Positions 18,578 to 28,592 are shown, counted from the stretch's first letter. The stretch: 64,000 bases of DNA from Bacteroidaceae bacterium (GCA_017617575.1 JAFZVY010000090.1:1-64000); one strand, 5' to 3'. A program made the numbers and translations. The notes: generated by a model from the letters alone, not told the origin.

Positions 18578-19423
18578 TCATCTATTTATTGCCTTGACCA
18601 TCCTGTTATTACCGAATTGGTCTTGGCGTAGTTCTATGCAGTCATAACCGAGTTGGGTAAGCATATCCACTGTTTCTTTGCCAAAGCGACGGTTTATCTC
18701 GAAGAAGAGCATTCCATCCTTCAGGAGCAGTTCCTTCCCTACTTCTGCAATCTTACGGTAGAAAAGCAAAGGGTCAGAATCTGGAACAAACAAAGCTATG
18801 TGTGGCTCATAGTCGAGCACGTTAGTCTCCATATCCTCTGTCTCGGAGTCACAGATATATGGTGGGTTGCTGAATATACAGGTGTATTTACCTTTATCCT
18901 CTTCCGTTGCGGTGTATTTGAGTATATCTACCTTTCGGAATCCTATGTTCACTTCGTTTCTCTTGGCATTACCCTTGGCGATATTTATTGCATCGTCACT
19001 TATGTCCCATGCCTCTACGACTGCATCTGTATTTTTTGCTATGGAGATGGCTATGCAACCAGAACCAGTACCGACATCGAGAATTTTGCCCGATATGGCA
19101 TTTTCTCCTTTAAGACTGTTAATCCCCCACTCTACCAGTTCTTCGGTCTCTGGACGCGGAATAAGAGCCCCTTTTGCTATATTGAATGAAAGGCCATAGA
19201 AGTCTGTCTCGCCTATAACGTATTGTACGGGTTCGCCATCAGCTATTCTCTTGGCAGAATTTATTAGCTTTTCTTCTATGTCATGGGATATACTATCCCC
19301 CATCAAGACTTTCATCTTGTCCATACCAGCCAACTTCTCAAACAGAAGAAAAGTGATGGCTGTTGCCTCACTTTCTTCTATTTGTTTAATAAGAATATTT
19401 TTGATGGTTCTGTATGGATTCAT
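18578..19423 (-). CDS. prmC: Release factor glutamine N5-methyltransferase
   Basis: A 281-aa SAM-dependent enzyme that methylates the GGQ glutamine of peptide-chain release factors. It contains the PrmC N-terminal helical domain (LFEKLAGM, PVQYVIGETDFYG), PRPETEELVEWG, the SAM-binding ILDVGTGSGCIAIS and the catalytic NPPYI. Length is standard. It begins one base after the end of the upstream 1111-aa gene and lies 20 bases before porZ, so it is part of a polycistronic unit with surface-protein genes. Confidence 0.95.
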   Translation of the reverse strand: MNPYRTIKNILIKQIEESEATAITFLLFEKLAGMDKMKVLMGDSISHDIEEKLINSAKRIADGEPVQYVIGETDFYGLSFNIAKGALIPRPETEELVEWGINSLKGENAISGKILDVGTGSGCIAISIAKNTDAVVEAWDISDDAINIAKGNAKRNEVNIGFRKVDILKYTATEEDKGKYTCIFSNPPYICDSETEDMETNVLDYEPHIALFVPDSDPLLFYRKIAEVGKELLLKDGMLFFEINRRFGKETVDMLTQLGYDCIELRQDQFGNNRMVKAINR

Positions 19424-19424
19424 T

Positions 19425-22400
19425 TTATCTAATGAAAATCTTTTTTACTGTTCCGTTGTCTTCCTTGATGATATTTATTCCATTCTTTGGTTTAGAAAGG
19501 CGCATACCGTCAACAGAATAAACACCTGTTATGGTATTGTCAGAAGTAGTCTCTGTGTCACTTATGCCCACGTCTTCGTGGACTAATCCTAAGTTCCAAA
19601 GCTTCCACTGTCCGATTACGCTGTAGTCGTTGGCAATGATACCCTTCTTGGTAATGCCAATCTTGACTGCGCCAAGTTCCTTGAGTTCAAACTCAATCTC
19701 GTTAAGGTAGTAACCCTTGCTGAAGTATATTGCAGAACTTGCAGAACTGTTAGGTACAAACTTACCGCTTGTCAGCATATAGCAGTCATTCTCACTTTCC
19801 TGAATCTCACTTGCACCTTCAGTGAGGTTGAGCAATGGCTTCTTGTAACTTAGTGTAGGAGTTTCAACGTACATGAATGCAAGGTGTGTATCTGTGCTGT
19901 CGTTAAAATGCTTCTCGTCCTCGTTGGCATAACCAGCACGATAGTAGCCGTTGACAGTCACCTTATACTTACCCTTCTTCAGTCCATAGATAGTCTGGTT
20001 GAGTTCGTATTCTGAACGGTTGTAGGAAACTGTGTTGAGCTTATAACCATTCATGGACGTTGTGTTCCATCCGTTGATGTTACCCTCTTCGAGACTACCC
20101 TCTTCTGGTGCAAAGTTATTGTTGAGGATAAGGTCGGAATAATCTTCTGGATTGTCCTCTGTACCCTCTGCATATCCATATCTCTTTGCAAGCACTATTG
20201 ACTCGTAAATCTTGTTCAAGTACTCAACAGCTTTGGCATTTGAGAGTTCCTGCTTGCTCAGAAGGCTTGACACCTTGAAGTTAATCTCCCTAAGAGTCTT
20301 CTTTATATCATCATCAGCAACGCTTTTATTTATCTCACTGTCGAGTAGATTTACAGCCTTTCCAAGCTTAACGTAAAGGTTATTACCATTTATTACTTCA
20401 TCAATGCAATGCTTGAGGTTTATAAGTTCATCAAATGGGTCTTCCTCTTGATGAGCAAAAGTGATTGCATAGTTGAGTGCATCTTTTTCTGCCACTCCGC
20501 ACACACTATTGCTATATACCTCCTTGGCATATTTGAGTGTGTGGTCAATTGCCTCAGTAATGGCGTGAGAAGTCTTGTCATAATATCTAAGGCTTACGTT
20601 TCCTGCCCATATAGCACATCCATCCGCAAGTTTGTTCTTGTTCTTGATGCCAATTCTGAGCTTGCCGTCAGTAACGATGCCATAGACCTTCACGTTGTAC
20701 TTACCTTCAGCAAAAGCCTTTGATGCTTCTTCCGATGTACTTATCTCGCCACAATCAATCTTTTCCTCAAAGGAGTTGATGTAAATAACGGCATTTGAAT
20801 TTTTAATGTTCTCTTCCGTATATTCATCACCAGGTCTGAACACAGCCTGAAGACTCATCTCGTAGAGACCGTTCTGCAGGTTTGTTAATTCCTGATACAC
20901 GTCACATATCATGTTCCAAGCCTCAAACACGTGACAAGCGTCCGTACCCTTTGGCCATACTGGACCTACGGCAGAAGACCATCCGTTCTCCTCATTGAAC
21001 TTAGGGTTCTTCACAAGCTTTGTACAGTCGTCACCTTCCTTGAGAATAGAGGCGTAGGCATCATCATAGAGTTTTTCCAGATACTCCTTCTCAGATGTTA
21101 TCTCCTCAAGTGTAAGGTCGAGGCTCTGGAGGATGAACGTTGCATTACCGTTGCCGTTGAAGCCTAATGGTTCGTCAGTTCCGTTGATGTATCTGTCAAG
21201 CAATTCCACAGACTCATTGTCGTAAGTCTGTATCGTGAGCCACATTCCTGCATTAGTGTAAAGCTTGACATACTCCTCGTATGCTGTGATGCTTCTTTCC
21301 ATGCATTCTATTGCTGACTTGTAGCTGTTAAGATTGTTTACTACCTCTTCAGCAGTTGTAGCCTCGTCAATATTTTTCAGAGCAGTCTTGTATTCCCTGT
21401 AGTGCTCCTTGCTATAGTATGTGATGTTGTAATTATCAATAAGGCTGTTGTAGTCCTTGTTCTTTGCCACGTATTTGTCAGCCATCATCTTGTATGCCTC
21501 GAAAGAAGTGCCAAGATAATAGAGATTAACATTGTCAAGTCCTATCCAGTTAGCCTTTGAGTTCACAAACTGCAATCCAAAGGTAAGTTCGTTGTTTTCA
21601 ACAAATGTCATTACTTCCGTTGGACGCTCTATGTCTATCATCTCTGTCTTTACATATGCGGTGTCATTACCAGCAAAGGCAAGAGTAGTGAGAGTATCAT
21701 TTGTGAAGGCAAGTGTAGAGAACTTATATATTCCGTTAGGAATGCCAGTCACCTTTGCCCATACGCTACCGTTTCCAAGTGCATCCTTGTGCCAGTTCTC
21801 AAGATGAATGCCTGTCTTGCTGAAATCCTTTGCGCAGTTACCATTGCCTGCATGCTTGTTTTCAGCATACGTGTCCATTGTCCATCCTGTAGTCTGCTTA
21901 TTGCTGAAAGTTTGCTCTATGCCACCAAAGAGGCTTAGTATCTCTGTTGGCTTGTCAATACTTGCAATAGTAAGCTTTATCTCCTTTATGATTTTCTTGA
22001 GGCTGTCGTTATAGGTCTTCAGGTCTTCATAACTTGTGAATGTATGTTCGTATGCAAAAGTGGCATCAAACATCAGTTCCTCGTTAATGCCTTCCAGCCC
22101 CTTAGCTTCCTCAAGTGTCTTGCCAAGTTCATTAGCCTCATAGTATTGGTTCACTTTTTCGGTGTATGCCCTATACTCCTTTGGCGACACGATGTACCAT
22201 GTCGTCTGGAAGTTCTTAGGGTCATAGTCACCCTTCAGCGAGTCGGCATTACAGCAATATACCCTGTTGTCCTCAAACTCAGGAACCACTCCAAGGTATG
22301 TGTCTGGAAGCTTGTCGCCATTGTATGTCTCGTTAAGATTGGACAATCCAATCCTGAAACTACCATCTTCGTATGAGTCGAAGACAAAACCCATGTTTTT

Positions 22401-22760
22401 GCTTCCTTCTTCCGTACCATCAACGTATATCTTGTCAATGGCTTCTATGAACATATAACCCTTCTTACCGCTGAGGCTTCCGCTCTCAACTTCATTGATG
22501 AGATAGTATGACTTACTGTCCCACTTGCTGTCATAAATATACAAGTCAACGTAGAACTTGCTACCGTGATTTTCTGACACACTTGCACGAGTACCCCACT
22601 CGTTTCCGCCCATGAGGAAACCGTTTGCTTCCTTGTTGAAAAGGTAGCATTCGCTTTCAATGGTCATGTCACTTATGGCTGGTGGAGTAGGAAGTGTCCA
22701 CTGTGCGTATGAGCAAACACTTGTACAAACTGATATGGCAAAGACGGTTAATCTGTTCAT
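19425..22760 (-). CDS. Large secreted modular surface protein (1111 aa)
   Basis: Signal peptide 1-19 (MNRLTVFAISVCTSVCSYAQ). After an N-terminal domain (about 25-210), the chain alternates helical linkers with beta-rich modules of about 150-170 residues. The modules have shared words such as NGWSSAVGPVWP, LQNGLYEMSLQAVFRPG and YNVKVYGIVTDGKLRIGI. The tail (VYSVDGMRLSKPKNGINII then VKKIFIR) is the short export or anchoring tail seen on the paralogues at 23037 and 44791. The modules resemble carbohydrate-binding beta-sandwiches; glycan binding at the surface is inferred, with no enzymatic motif seen. Confidence 0.7.
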   Translation of the reverse strand: MNRLTVFAISVCTSVCSYAQWTLPTPPAISDMTIESECYLFNKEANGFLMGGNEWGTRASVSENHGSKFYVDLYIYDSKWDSKSYYLINEVESGSLSGKKGYMFIEAIDKIYVDGTEEGSKNMGFVFDSYEDGSFRIGLSNLNETYNGDKLPDTYLGVVPEFEDNRVYCCNADSLKGDYDPKNFQTTWYIVSPKEYRAYTEKVNQYYEANELGKTLEEAKGLEGINEELMFDATFAYEHTFTSYEDLKTYNDSLKKIIKEIKLTIASIDKPTEILSLFGGIEQTFSNKQTTGWTMDTYAENKHAGNGNCAKDFSKTGIHLENWHKDALGNGSVWAKVTGIPNGIYKFSTLAFTNDTLTTLAFAGNDTAYVKTEMIDIERPTEVMTFVENNELTFGLQFVNSKANWIGLDNVNLYYLGTSFEAYKMMADKYVAKNKDYNSLIDNYNITYYSKEHYREYKTALKNIDEATTAEEVVNNLNSYKSAIECMERSITAYEEYVKLYTNAGMWLTIQTYDNESVELLDRYINGTDEPLGFNGNGNATFILQSLDLTLEEITSEKEYLEKLYDDAYASILKEGDDCTKLVKNPKFNEENGWSSAVGPVWPKGTDACHVFEAWNMICDVYQELTNLQNGLYEMSLQAVFRPGDEYTEENIKNSNAVIYINSFEEKIDCGEISTSEEASKAFAEGKYNVKVYGIVTDGKLRIGIKNKNKLADGCAIWAGNVSLRYYDKTSHAITEAIDHTLKYAKEVYSNSVCGVAEKDALNYAITFAHQEEDPFDELINLKHCIDEVINGNNLYVKLGKAVNLLDSEINKSVADDDIKKTLREINFKVSSLLSKQELSNAKAVEYLNKIYESIVLAKRYGYAEGTEDNPEDYSDLILNNNFAPEEGSLEEGNINGWNTTSMNGYKLNTVSYNRSEYELNQTIYGLKKGKYKVTVNGYYRAGYANEDEKHFNDSTDTHLAFMYVETPTLSYKKPLLNLTEGASEIQESENDCYMLTSGKFVPNSSASSAIYFSKGYYLNEIEFELKELGAVKIGITKKGIIANDYSVIGQWKLWNLGLVHEDVGISDTETTSDNTITGVYSVDGMRLSKPKNGINIIKEDNGTVKKIFIR

Positions 22761-22925
22761 ATATATGTTGTAGTTATAATGAAGTCAAAAGAGAGTAATC
22801 GCTATGTATTCACTTAGTATTAAAAAGCGACGTTACTCGTTAAATAAATTCTCTATACATGTAATTTTTTCTATATTCCTACGTTCTTGCATCTATACGA
22901 CAAGTTTGAGGGAAGATACAGCGTG

Positions 22926-22933
22926 CAAAGGTA
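22926..22933 (-). promoter_or_regulatory. -7 box for the 1111-aa gene
   Basis: On the minus strand TACCTTTG lies about 165 bases before the start codon at 22760, with a purine-rich leader. It comes after a terminator for the upstream 1193-aa gene, so the 1111-aa gene probably has its own promoter. No -33 at standard spacing. Confidence 0.45.
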
Positions 22934-22963
22934 ATCATAATTGCCGAAAAAGTTGGTATTATA

Positions 22964-23003
22964 TAAAAAAAAGTGGCGAACATCATTATTTGATGTCCGC
23001 CAC
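22964..23003 (-). terminator. Terminator of the 1193-aa gene
   Basis: Minus strand: GTGGCGGACATC pairs with GATGTTCGCCAC around AAATAAT, then TTTTTTTT. It lies 34 bases beyond the stop codon at 23037. Confidence 0.9.
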
Positions 23004-23036
23004 AATTGTTTATTTATCTGTTATTGCTATTTGCAA

Positions 23037-26000
23037 TTACTTTACGAATACCTTCTTAACAGTACCGTTAGCCATCTTGACGATGTTGATACCCTTAGTG
23101 AGCTTGTCAACACGTGCACCAGAGATTGTGTAGATACCTGCTGGAGCTGAAGTCTCAGCTGTTTCTACTGTCTCAACTGCTGTAGCTGGAGCCTCCTTAG
23201 AGTAAGTGAGCTTGAAGTTATCTACACAGAACCAAGTTGAACCTGTGAGTGTAGCTCTACCACCAAGAGTAAGTACGCCACCCTTGAGTTCTACAGTTAC
23301 AGAGTAAGTAGCAACTGTTTCAGGTGTAGTTGTATCTTCGATAAACTTAGCATCCTCTATGTAGTTAGCATTGTCGTCTTCTGCAGAGATGAAGAGGCAA
23401 CCGTCAGCTGTAGAGTTGTAGCAGTGAGCAGTCAATGTGTAGTAACCGTTAGGAAGGTTCTTAAATGACTGAGTGATGCTGAGGCTGAGGTCTTCGTGCC
23501 ACCTTTCGCAGTACTTCTCACCATTCTTACCGAATGCAGTATTTGTCTGTGACTGCATGTTCTCGTTGTTCCATCCGTTGAGATCATCCTCAAAGTCTGG
23601 GTTAGTGATGATGCTTGTGAAGTCAACCTCACCTGTTGCATCCTCGTAACCTGCTGGAAGCTCTTCTACCTCGACAGCCTGATTGAATCTATCTTCATGA
23701 CCGAACCAGAAGATAGCCTTGTTGATTCTTGCTTCAAGTGCCTCAAACTCCTGTCTTGTCATCTTTTCTACATTCTCGTTAGCATCCAAGATTGCAAGAA
23801 GCTCATTCTGCATTTCTGTAGTCAAATTTGCTGTAGTGCTTTCAATCTTGCTGTAAGCTGTCATGTATGCCTTGTAAGCCTTTACGTCCTTGTCAACTTC
23901 TGTCTGTGCAGTACCAATGTTAGTAAGTGCATTCCAAAGCTGATCCTCGTCGAGCAATGCAACAGTGTTTTCGTTGATTTCGCTGATACCACCTACCAAT
24001 GCAACTGCTTCAGCACACTGTGCATCAATGAAGTTCTTAGTTACAGTGTTCATGATTGGCTTCTTGTTTTCATCCTCTTCATCCTGCATAGCTAACAATG
24101 CCTCAGCCTTTGCCTTCAATACTGTAGCTACGGCTACCTTGTTCTTACCCATGTAGCGGAGTCTGAAGTTATCCCAAAGTGTCCAGCGGTCAAATGTAGT
24201 ACCTTCACCACGTATACCAAGACGCATCTTACCATCAGTGATGATTCCGTAAACCTTCATAGTGAAGTTCTTCTCTTCATCGTCAAGGCTGAATGCTGCT
24301 GATGCAGAAGCCATACCATTGAGAGTGTAAGTACCAGCTGGAGTCTGGAAGCAGTTGTTTGCGAGGTTTTCGTCGAACTGAATTTCCATTACGTTGCGGA
24401 TAGGAGTAGCAAACTCATTAAGATATACGTAAGAGAGAACCTTAGCTTCATTCTTCATCTCTGGATCGTTCTGGAATGCTGTGTAAGAATCTGCATTAGT
24501 ACCTGTACGATAGAACGCCTGAACTGATACCTCATAGAGTCCGTTTGGAAGATCTACTACATCCTGATATACGTCGAAGTTTCTGTTCCATGCCTCAGCA
24601 TTGTGGTTATTGTCGTTACCTCCGTACCAGTTATTAGGTGTACCAAGAGAGCCTGTTGACCAACCCTTACCACCTGCAATTTCGAAGCCTGGGTTAGTAA
24701 TCATGGATGTAAGGTCTGCACCTTCCATGATACCATCGCTAACAGCCTTCTTTACAAGATTTTCAAGGTAAGTTGTCTCAGCAACAATCTCCTCATTTGT
24801 GAGTTGACCTTCGTTGTCAACAACTATCTGGTTGAATGTTCCGTGAGGGAAGTCGAATTCTTCGTCCTCATCGTTGTAGAGGTAAGAAATAAGTGCTGCA
24901 ACTGCTGGAATTTCCTCATTTACGCCATTGCTTTCTGCCTCATTATACCAACTCTCAGCTTCATTTTTAGTTGCAAGGTACAACTCATAATTAGAGATAC
25001 TCTCTCTAAGCTTGTCGAGAGCGTTCTTAGCGTTAGTGTACTCTTCGAGTGCAGCCTTGCCTGTAGCTGATTCGAATGCAGACTTACCCTGCTTGTAGTC
25101 ATTATAATCCTTTACGCTATAAGTTACATTATCTGGGAGTGTGTATGCAAGACCCTCACCAAGGTTTGACTTGAGAAGATCGTAGCACTCATCATCATCA
25201 CCGATGTAGTAGAGCTGGAAGTCATCGAAGATTGACCAGTCAGAACCACCACCTACAGAGTTTGCAACACCGATAGTAAGTTCACCATTATTTACATAAG
25301 TATAAACTACGTTCTCATAGCGTGGGTTGATTGTACCATCCTCGTTGTGGAAATATTTATCAGCTGCAAGCATAGTGTTAGGAACGGTCATTGTTACACC
25401 GTCTTTGTTCTCGAATGTAACCTCGTTATCTGCACCGAATCCTTCTGTTACAGCACCTTCACAAACGTGCTTGATGTGTACGCTTGACTTGAAGTCACCT
25501 GATTGAGCATAAAATTCACAGTCTGTTGGTATGCCAGCCATGTAGGCATCATAGTCCTTCTGTGAATCCTCTTTACGGAAGTAAGCATTAACCTTTGCGA
25601 TATAAACACCAGTAGGAAGACCCTTTATTGTCTGATATACATCGTATGCTCTTCCGTAGCACTCTGCACTTGTGAACTTGACACCACCAGCCTTGAATCC
25701 TTCATTTACTCTTGGTGTCCAGCCAGTGAAGTCTTCTTGAACATCGAAAGATGGATTCTGGATAAGGCTTGTGTAGTTGATTGGGTTTTCAATTGAAGCC
25801 TTTGAAGCTGTGAATGCTACGATGGCGTCAGCAACAGAAGCCTTTGCGTCGTTAAGTTCCTGCAATGTGCTATTTGTATTGTTGTAAACTTCAACCTGAG
25901 CATCGAGGTCGATACCAGGATTTTCCTTTACAGCATTCTCAATAGTCTTGCGGAGTGCCTCAGCAGCTGCGCAAAGCTTAATCTGCTCTTTAGCAGGTGC

Positions 26001-26618
26001 TATATATGCCTCGTATGCATCTTCAGATACTAATGCCCACTGAGTGTACCATTCTACTTCCTCGTTAGAGATACGTACCATGTTTTCAACATCGTTAGAT
26101 GCTACACCAATTGGATTGTAAACGTAATCAGCTGGAATATTATCAGCAACGTTCAACTGAATCATTGTTGGGTTTGGTGCGAATGAAAATGTATTTCCAT
26201 TTACTGTAACATCAAAGTAACGGTAACCGCTAGTGTTGTTGTCTGTCCATACCCATCCGTCGGCGAAAGAACATCTTTCTTCCTTGAACTTTGTAACATA
26301 GCTCACGAGGAGGTAAGTGTTGTCTGTACCTGGCTCCCAAGACTCTACTACGCCTTCTTGAGGGTTTGTCTTAGTGAAATGAACCAATGCACCGATAGTG
26401 TCATTTACAGATGCAGCAGTACCCCAGTAAGGAGAGTTTGTACCATTCTGGTGGTTGATGTAGAAACCGTGCGCTCCTACATTCCACATGTAATACTTTG
26501 TCTCAGGCTCAAAGTTGGAAAACTCTGGAGCGGCAGGTTTTTCCCACGTAGCCGTGAAGTTCTGAGCAGATGCGCTAAGGCTTAATACTACAGAACTCAG
26601 AAGTAAAACTTTCTTCAT
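23037..26618 (-). CDS. Large secreted modular surface protein (1193 aa)
   Basis: Signal peptide 1-18 (MKKVLLLSSVVLSLSASAQ). It is a paralogue of the 1111-aa neighbour, with the same order: N-terminal domain with YYMWNVGAHGFYINH, then three or more modules starting like SLIQNPSFDVQEDFTGW, SMITNPGFEIAGGKGWS and SIITNPDFEDDLNGWN. Helical coiled linkers of 80-120 residues separate them. Each module includes a LPNGLYEVSVQAFYRTG-type strand. The tail is AGIYTISGARVDKLTKG ending VKKVFVK. The modules look like galactose-binding-type beta-sandwiches. Probably displayed on the cell surface; ligand unknown. Codon use is more biased than in the neighbour, suggesting higher expression. Confidence 0.72.
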   Translation of the reverse strand: MKKVLLLSSVVLSLSASAQNFTATWEKPAAPEFSNFEPETKYYMWNVGAHGFYINHQNGTNSPYWGTAASVNDTIGALVHFTKTNPQEGVVESWEPGTDNTYLLVSYVTKFKEERCSFADGWVWTDNNTSGYRYFDVTVNGNTFSFAPNPTMIQLNVADNIPADYVYNPIGVASNDVENMVRISNEEVEWYTQWALVSEDAYEAYIAPAKEQIKLCAAAEALRKTIENAVKENPGIDLDAQVEVYNNTNSTLQELNDAKASVADAIVAFTASKASIENPINYTSLIQNPSFDVQEDFTGWTPRVNEGFKAGGVKFTSAECYGRAYDVYQTIKGLPTGVYIAKVNAYFRKEDSQKDYDAYMAGIPTDCEFYAQSGDFKSSVHIKHVCEGAVTEGFGADNEVTFENKDGVTMTVPNTMLAADKYFHNEDGTINPRYENVVYTYVNNGELTIGVANSVGGGSDWSIFDDFQLYYIGDDDECYDLLKSNLGEGLAYTLPDNVTYSVKDYNDYKQGKSAFESATGKAALEEYTNAKNALDKLRESISNYELYLATKNEAESWYNEAESNGVNEEIPAVAALISYLYNDEDEEFDFPHGTFNQIVVDNEGQLTNEEIVAETTYLENLVKKAVSDGIMEGADLTSMITNPGFEIAGGKGWSTGSLGTPNNWYGGNDNNHNAEAWNRNFDVYQDVVDLPNGLYEVSVQAFYRTGTNADSYTAFQNDPEMKNEAKVLSYVYLNEFATPIRNVMEIQFDENLANNCFQTPAGTYTLNGMASASAAFSLDDEEKNFTMKVYGIITDGKMRLGIRGEGTTFDRWTLWDNFRLRYMGKNKVAVATVLKAKAEALLAMQDEEDENKKPIMNTVTKNFIDAQCAEAVALVGGISEINENTVALLDEDQLWNALTNIGTAQTEVDKDVKAYKAYMTAYSKIESTTANLTTEMQNELLAILDANENVEKMTRQEFEALEARINKAIFWFGHEDRFNQAVEVEELPAGYEDATGEVDFTSIITNPDFEDDLNGWNNENMQSQTNTAFGKNGEKYCERWHEDLSLSITQSFKNLPNGYYTLTAHCYNSTADGCLFISAEDDNANYIEDAKFIEDTTTPETVATYSVTVELKGGVLTLGGRATLTGSTWFCVDNFKLTYSKEAPATAVETVETAETSAPAGIYTISGARVDKLTKGINIVKMANGTVKKVFVK

Positions 26619-27147
26619 AATTGTGGTAATTAAACTTGATTAGTTAATAGTTTTTAATTTGGTTTACAATGTATATTATTGGTAGTAATAATATCCATAC
26701 CATTACCGCATCGACATACGTCAAGGCGGCAATATAGTGTAAGATAATGAATTCTGTGTTGTTTTTAATTAAATTAGTATAACTAAGTTAGTATTGTATT
26801 TATTGAATTGTGTGCAAATTACAAGAAAAAAATTGATTTAACAAAATTTTTTTTGACTTTTGTGTGCTTCTAACAATTATTTTAAAGAAAATTTGAACTT
26901 TTTTCAGTCTTTTCGGTTAGAATTGTTGAAGATACATAGGGAACGTACTTACTACGTACCACTAACGTTATGACTTCGCTATGACACCGAAGTGACTCCA
27001 AAGTGGCACCACTATGGCTCTACTATTATAGCGGAGAAATAGCAGAGAAATAGTAGAGAAATAGTAGAGAAATAGTAGAGACACAAAAAAAGCATAACGA
27101 AAGAACAACGGAACATGAACGTACACGAATTAGCGAAAAAACATAAA
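26619..27147. other. Gene-free stretch with repeat island
   Basis: 580 bases separate the 1193-aa gene and the ompA-type gene. The first 300 are AT-rich and form the upstream region of the 1193-aa gene. The part from about 26940 to 27080 is a run of short palindromes (GTACTTACTACGTAC, CGAAGTGACTCC) and an 11-bp tandem repeat. No gene seen. Confidence 0.6.
27034..27077. repeat. Four tandem 11-bp repeats
   Basis: GAGAAATAGYA repeated four times without gaps (27034-27077), the first unit with C and the others with T at position 10. The 11-bp period is close to one helical turn. Confidence 0.85.
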
Positions 27148-27184
27148 AAAAGGAGGAAAAGGTTTGTTTCCTTTCCTCCTTAGA
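27148..27184 (-). terminator. Terminator of the OmpA-family gene
   Basis: Minus strand: AAGGAGGAAAGGAAAC pairs with GTTTGTTTCC-complement words (GGAGGAAAGG / CCTTTTCCTCC) followed by TTTTTTT. It lies 15 bases after the stop codon. Confidence 0.85.
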
Positions 27185-27198
27185 TTGTTAATTATAAT

Positions 27199-28431
27199 TT
27201 ACTTAACTCTGTAAGTAACTTCCTTTGTCTTGAACTTCTTGACGGTCTTCTGATCCTTGTCTGTATAGATACCGTGACCTGTGATTACTGAGAGGCGGTT
27301 CTTGTCGTTCTCTGCGTATGGCTGTTCTGTGTCACCCTTCCATTCAACCTTCTTGATAATCTTAGGGTCAACACCAGCAGCTATGAGAGCCTTCTTAGTC
27401 TTCTCAGCACGTGTCTTGCTGTAGCCCATGTTCTTCTCAGGTGTACCTGTGCCCTTGTCTGCGTAAGATGTGATTGTGATTTCAGCGTTCTTTACGTTCT
27501 TAAGGAATGCAGCTACTGCATTGATCTGTGCGTTACTTGTCTCTACACCACTCTCACGAATTCCGAAGAAGATTTCCTTCTTAATCTCGCGGTCTCTTGT
27601 GCTCTCCTCGTAGTAGATACTGTCGTACCAGATAGTGTCGATACGTGTAGCGTACTCTGGTTCTGGCTCTGGCTCAGGAACTGGCTCTACAACTGGAACT
27701 GGCTTTGGAGCAGGCTTTGATGCCTTCTTGAATCCGAACTTGTATGTGGCAGTAACCATTGCTGTCATCATCCAGTCGTCAGAGTTGTTATACTTAGAGT
27801 TGAAGCGGTCGTCGAGTGAGTTCATATCTACCTCAAGACCTACTCCGAAGTGCTTGCTTACGTTGTACTCAGCCAAGAGTCCTGCACGGAGGTTGTGGCT
27901 GATGAGACTGTGGCGTGGGCTCTGATTGTCGCCCCATGCGTTTGAAACGTCATATTTGCCAGCCTTAGAGACTCCGCTGAGTGATTCAAACTCGCTGTTG
28001 TTCCATGTGTATGAGAGACCAACACCACCTACCAAGTAGAGGTTGAACTTAGAGAAGTTCTTGTCCTGGAAGAGGTTGATGACGTTAACCATGATGTCGG
28101 CATCAGTAGTGATGTAGTTGTGACCATACTTGTAGATGACATTCTTGTAGTCGAATGCACCACGGCTACGATAACCGTTGAAGTGGAGACGCGCACCGAA
28201 TGATGGTGCAAACATACGACCAACGCTAAGTCCGAAAGTAGGCATTAAGGTCTCTGTCATCTTGACATCTGTGAATACTGTTCCTACACCACCCTGTACT
28301 TGTACGAAGGTGTATGGCTGTGGCTTATAACCAAGTTCTTGTTCCTGTACCTCAGCTGCTGACTGTGCCATGGCATTTGCGCTGCACAATGCAACTAATG
28401 ATGCTGCGATAGTAGTTTTAAGATTAAGCAT
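27199..28431 (-). CDS. OmpA-family outer membrane protein
   Basis: 410 aa with a signal peptide (1-22, ending ANAMAQ). Residues ~35-235 form an outer-membrane beta-barrel with alternating aromatic strands (FGLSVGRMFAPSFGARLHF, GVGLEVDMNSLDDRF). Residues ~240-262 are a Pro-Glu hinge (KPVPVVEPVPEPEPEPE). Residues ~280-400 are an OmpA peptidoglycan-binding domain, in which NAQINAVAAFLKN, ITSYADKGTGTPEKN and KNRLSVI correspond to the usual conserved blocks. It probably links the outer membrane to peptidoglycan and is abundant, judging by codon bias. It has its own ideal promoter and a terminator, so it is monocistronic. Confidence 0.9.
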   Translation of the reverse strand: MLNLKTTIAASLVALCSANAMAQSAAEVQEQELGYKPQPYTFVQVQGGVGTVFTDVKMTETLMPTFGLSVGRMFAPSFGARLHFNGYRSRGAFDYKNVIYKYGHNYITTDADIMVNVINLFQDKNFSKFNLYLVGGVGLSYTWNNSEFESLSGVSKAGKYDVSNAWGDNQSPRHSLISHNLRAGLLAEYNVSKHFGVGLEVDMNSLDDRFNSKYNNSDDWMMTAMVTATYKFGFKKASKPAPKPVPVVEPVPEPEPEPEYATRIDTIWYDSIYYEESTRDREIKKEIFFGIRESGVETSNAQINAVAAFLKNVKNAEITITSYADKGTGTPEKNMGYSKTRAEKTKKALIAAGVDPKIIKKVEWKGDTEQPYAENDKNRLSVITGHGIYTDKDQKTVKKFKTKEVTYRVK

Positions 28432-28470
28432 AATTGTTAAAAAAATTAAGGTTCGTTAATATTTTGGGCT

Positions 28471-28502
28471 CAAAATTAGTTAATATTGAGTAATTGAACA
28501 AA
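28471..28502 (-). promoter_or_regulatory. Promoter of the OmpA-family gene
   Basis: On the minus strand TTTG (28502-28499), 20 bp, then TAATTTTG (28478-28471). This gives a ~30-nt leader and matches the Bacteroidetes consensus well. Confidence 0.65.
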
Positions 28503-28521
28503 CCAAAACCCGAAAATTTTG

Positions 28522-28529
28522 TATATTTG
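28522..28529 (+). promoter_or_regulatory. -7 box of the parE operon
   Basis: TATATTTG about 64 bases upstream of the chosen parE ATG (28593). It excludes the TTG at 28494 as a start because transcription would begin after it. Confidence 0.55.
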
Positions 28530-28592
28530 CGCAAATTTAGTGTATATAGGCGTGATGTATGCTTATATTCCATGGTAGTTTTTAAAACAAAT

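Noticed and set aside
27034..27077. Possible CRISPR array
   Set aside because: The 11-bp units are contiguous, with no spacers, and no cas gene is near.
28494..28592. Longer N-terminus of ParE from a TTG start
   Set aside because: It precedes and overlaps the promoter -7 box at 28522-28529, and the extra 33 residues are unlike the family.
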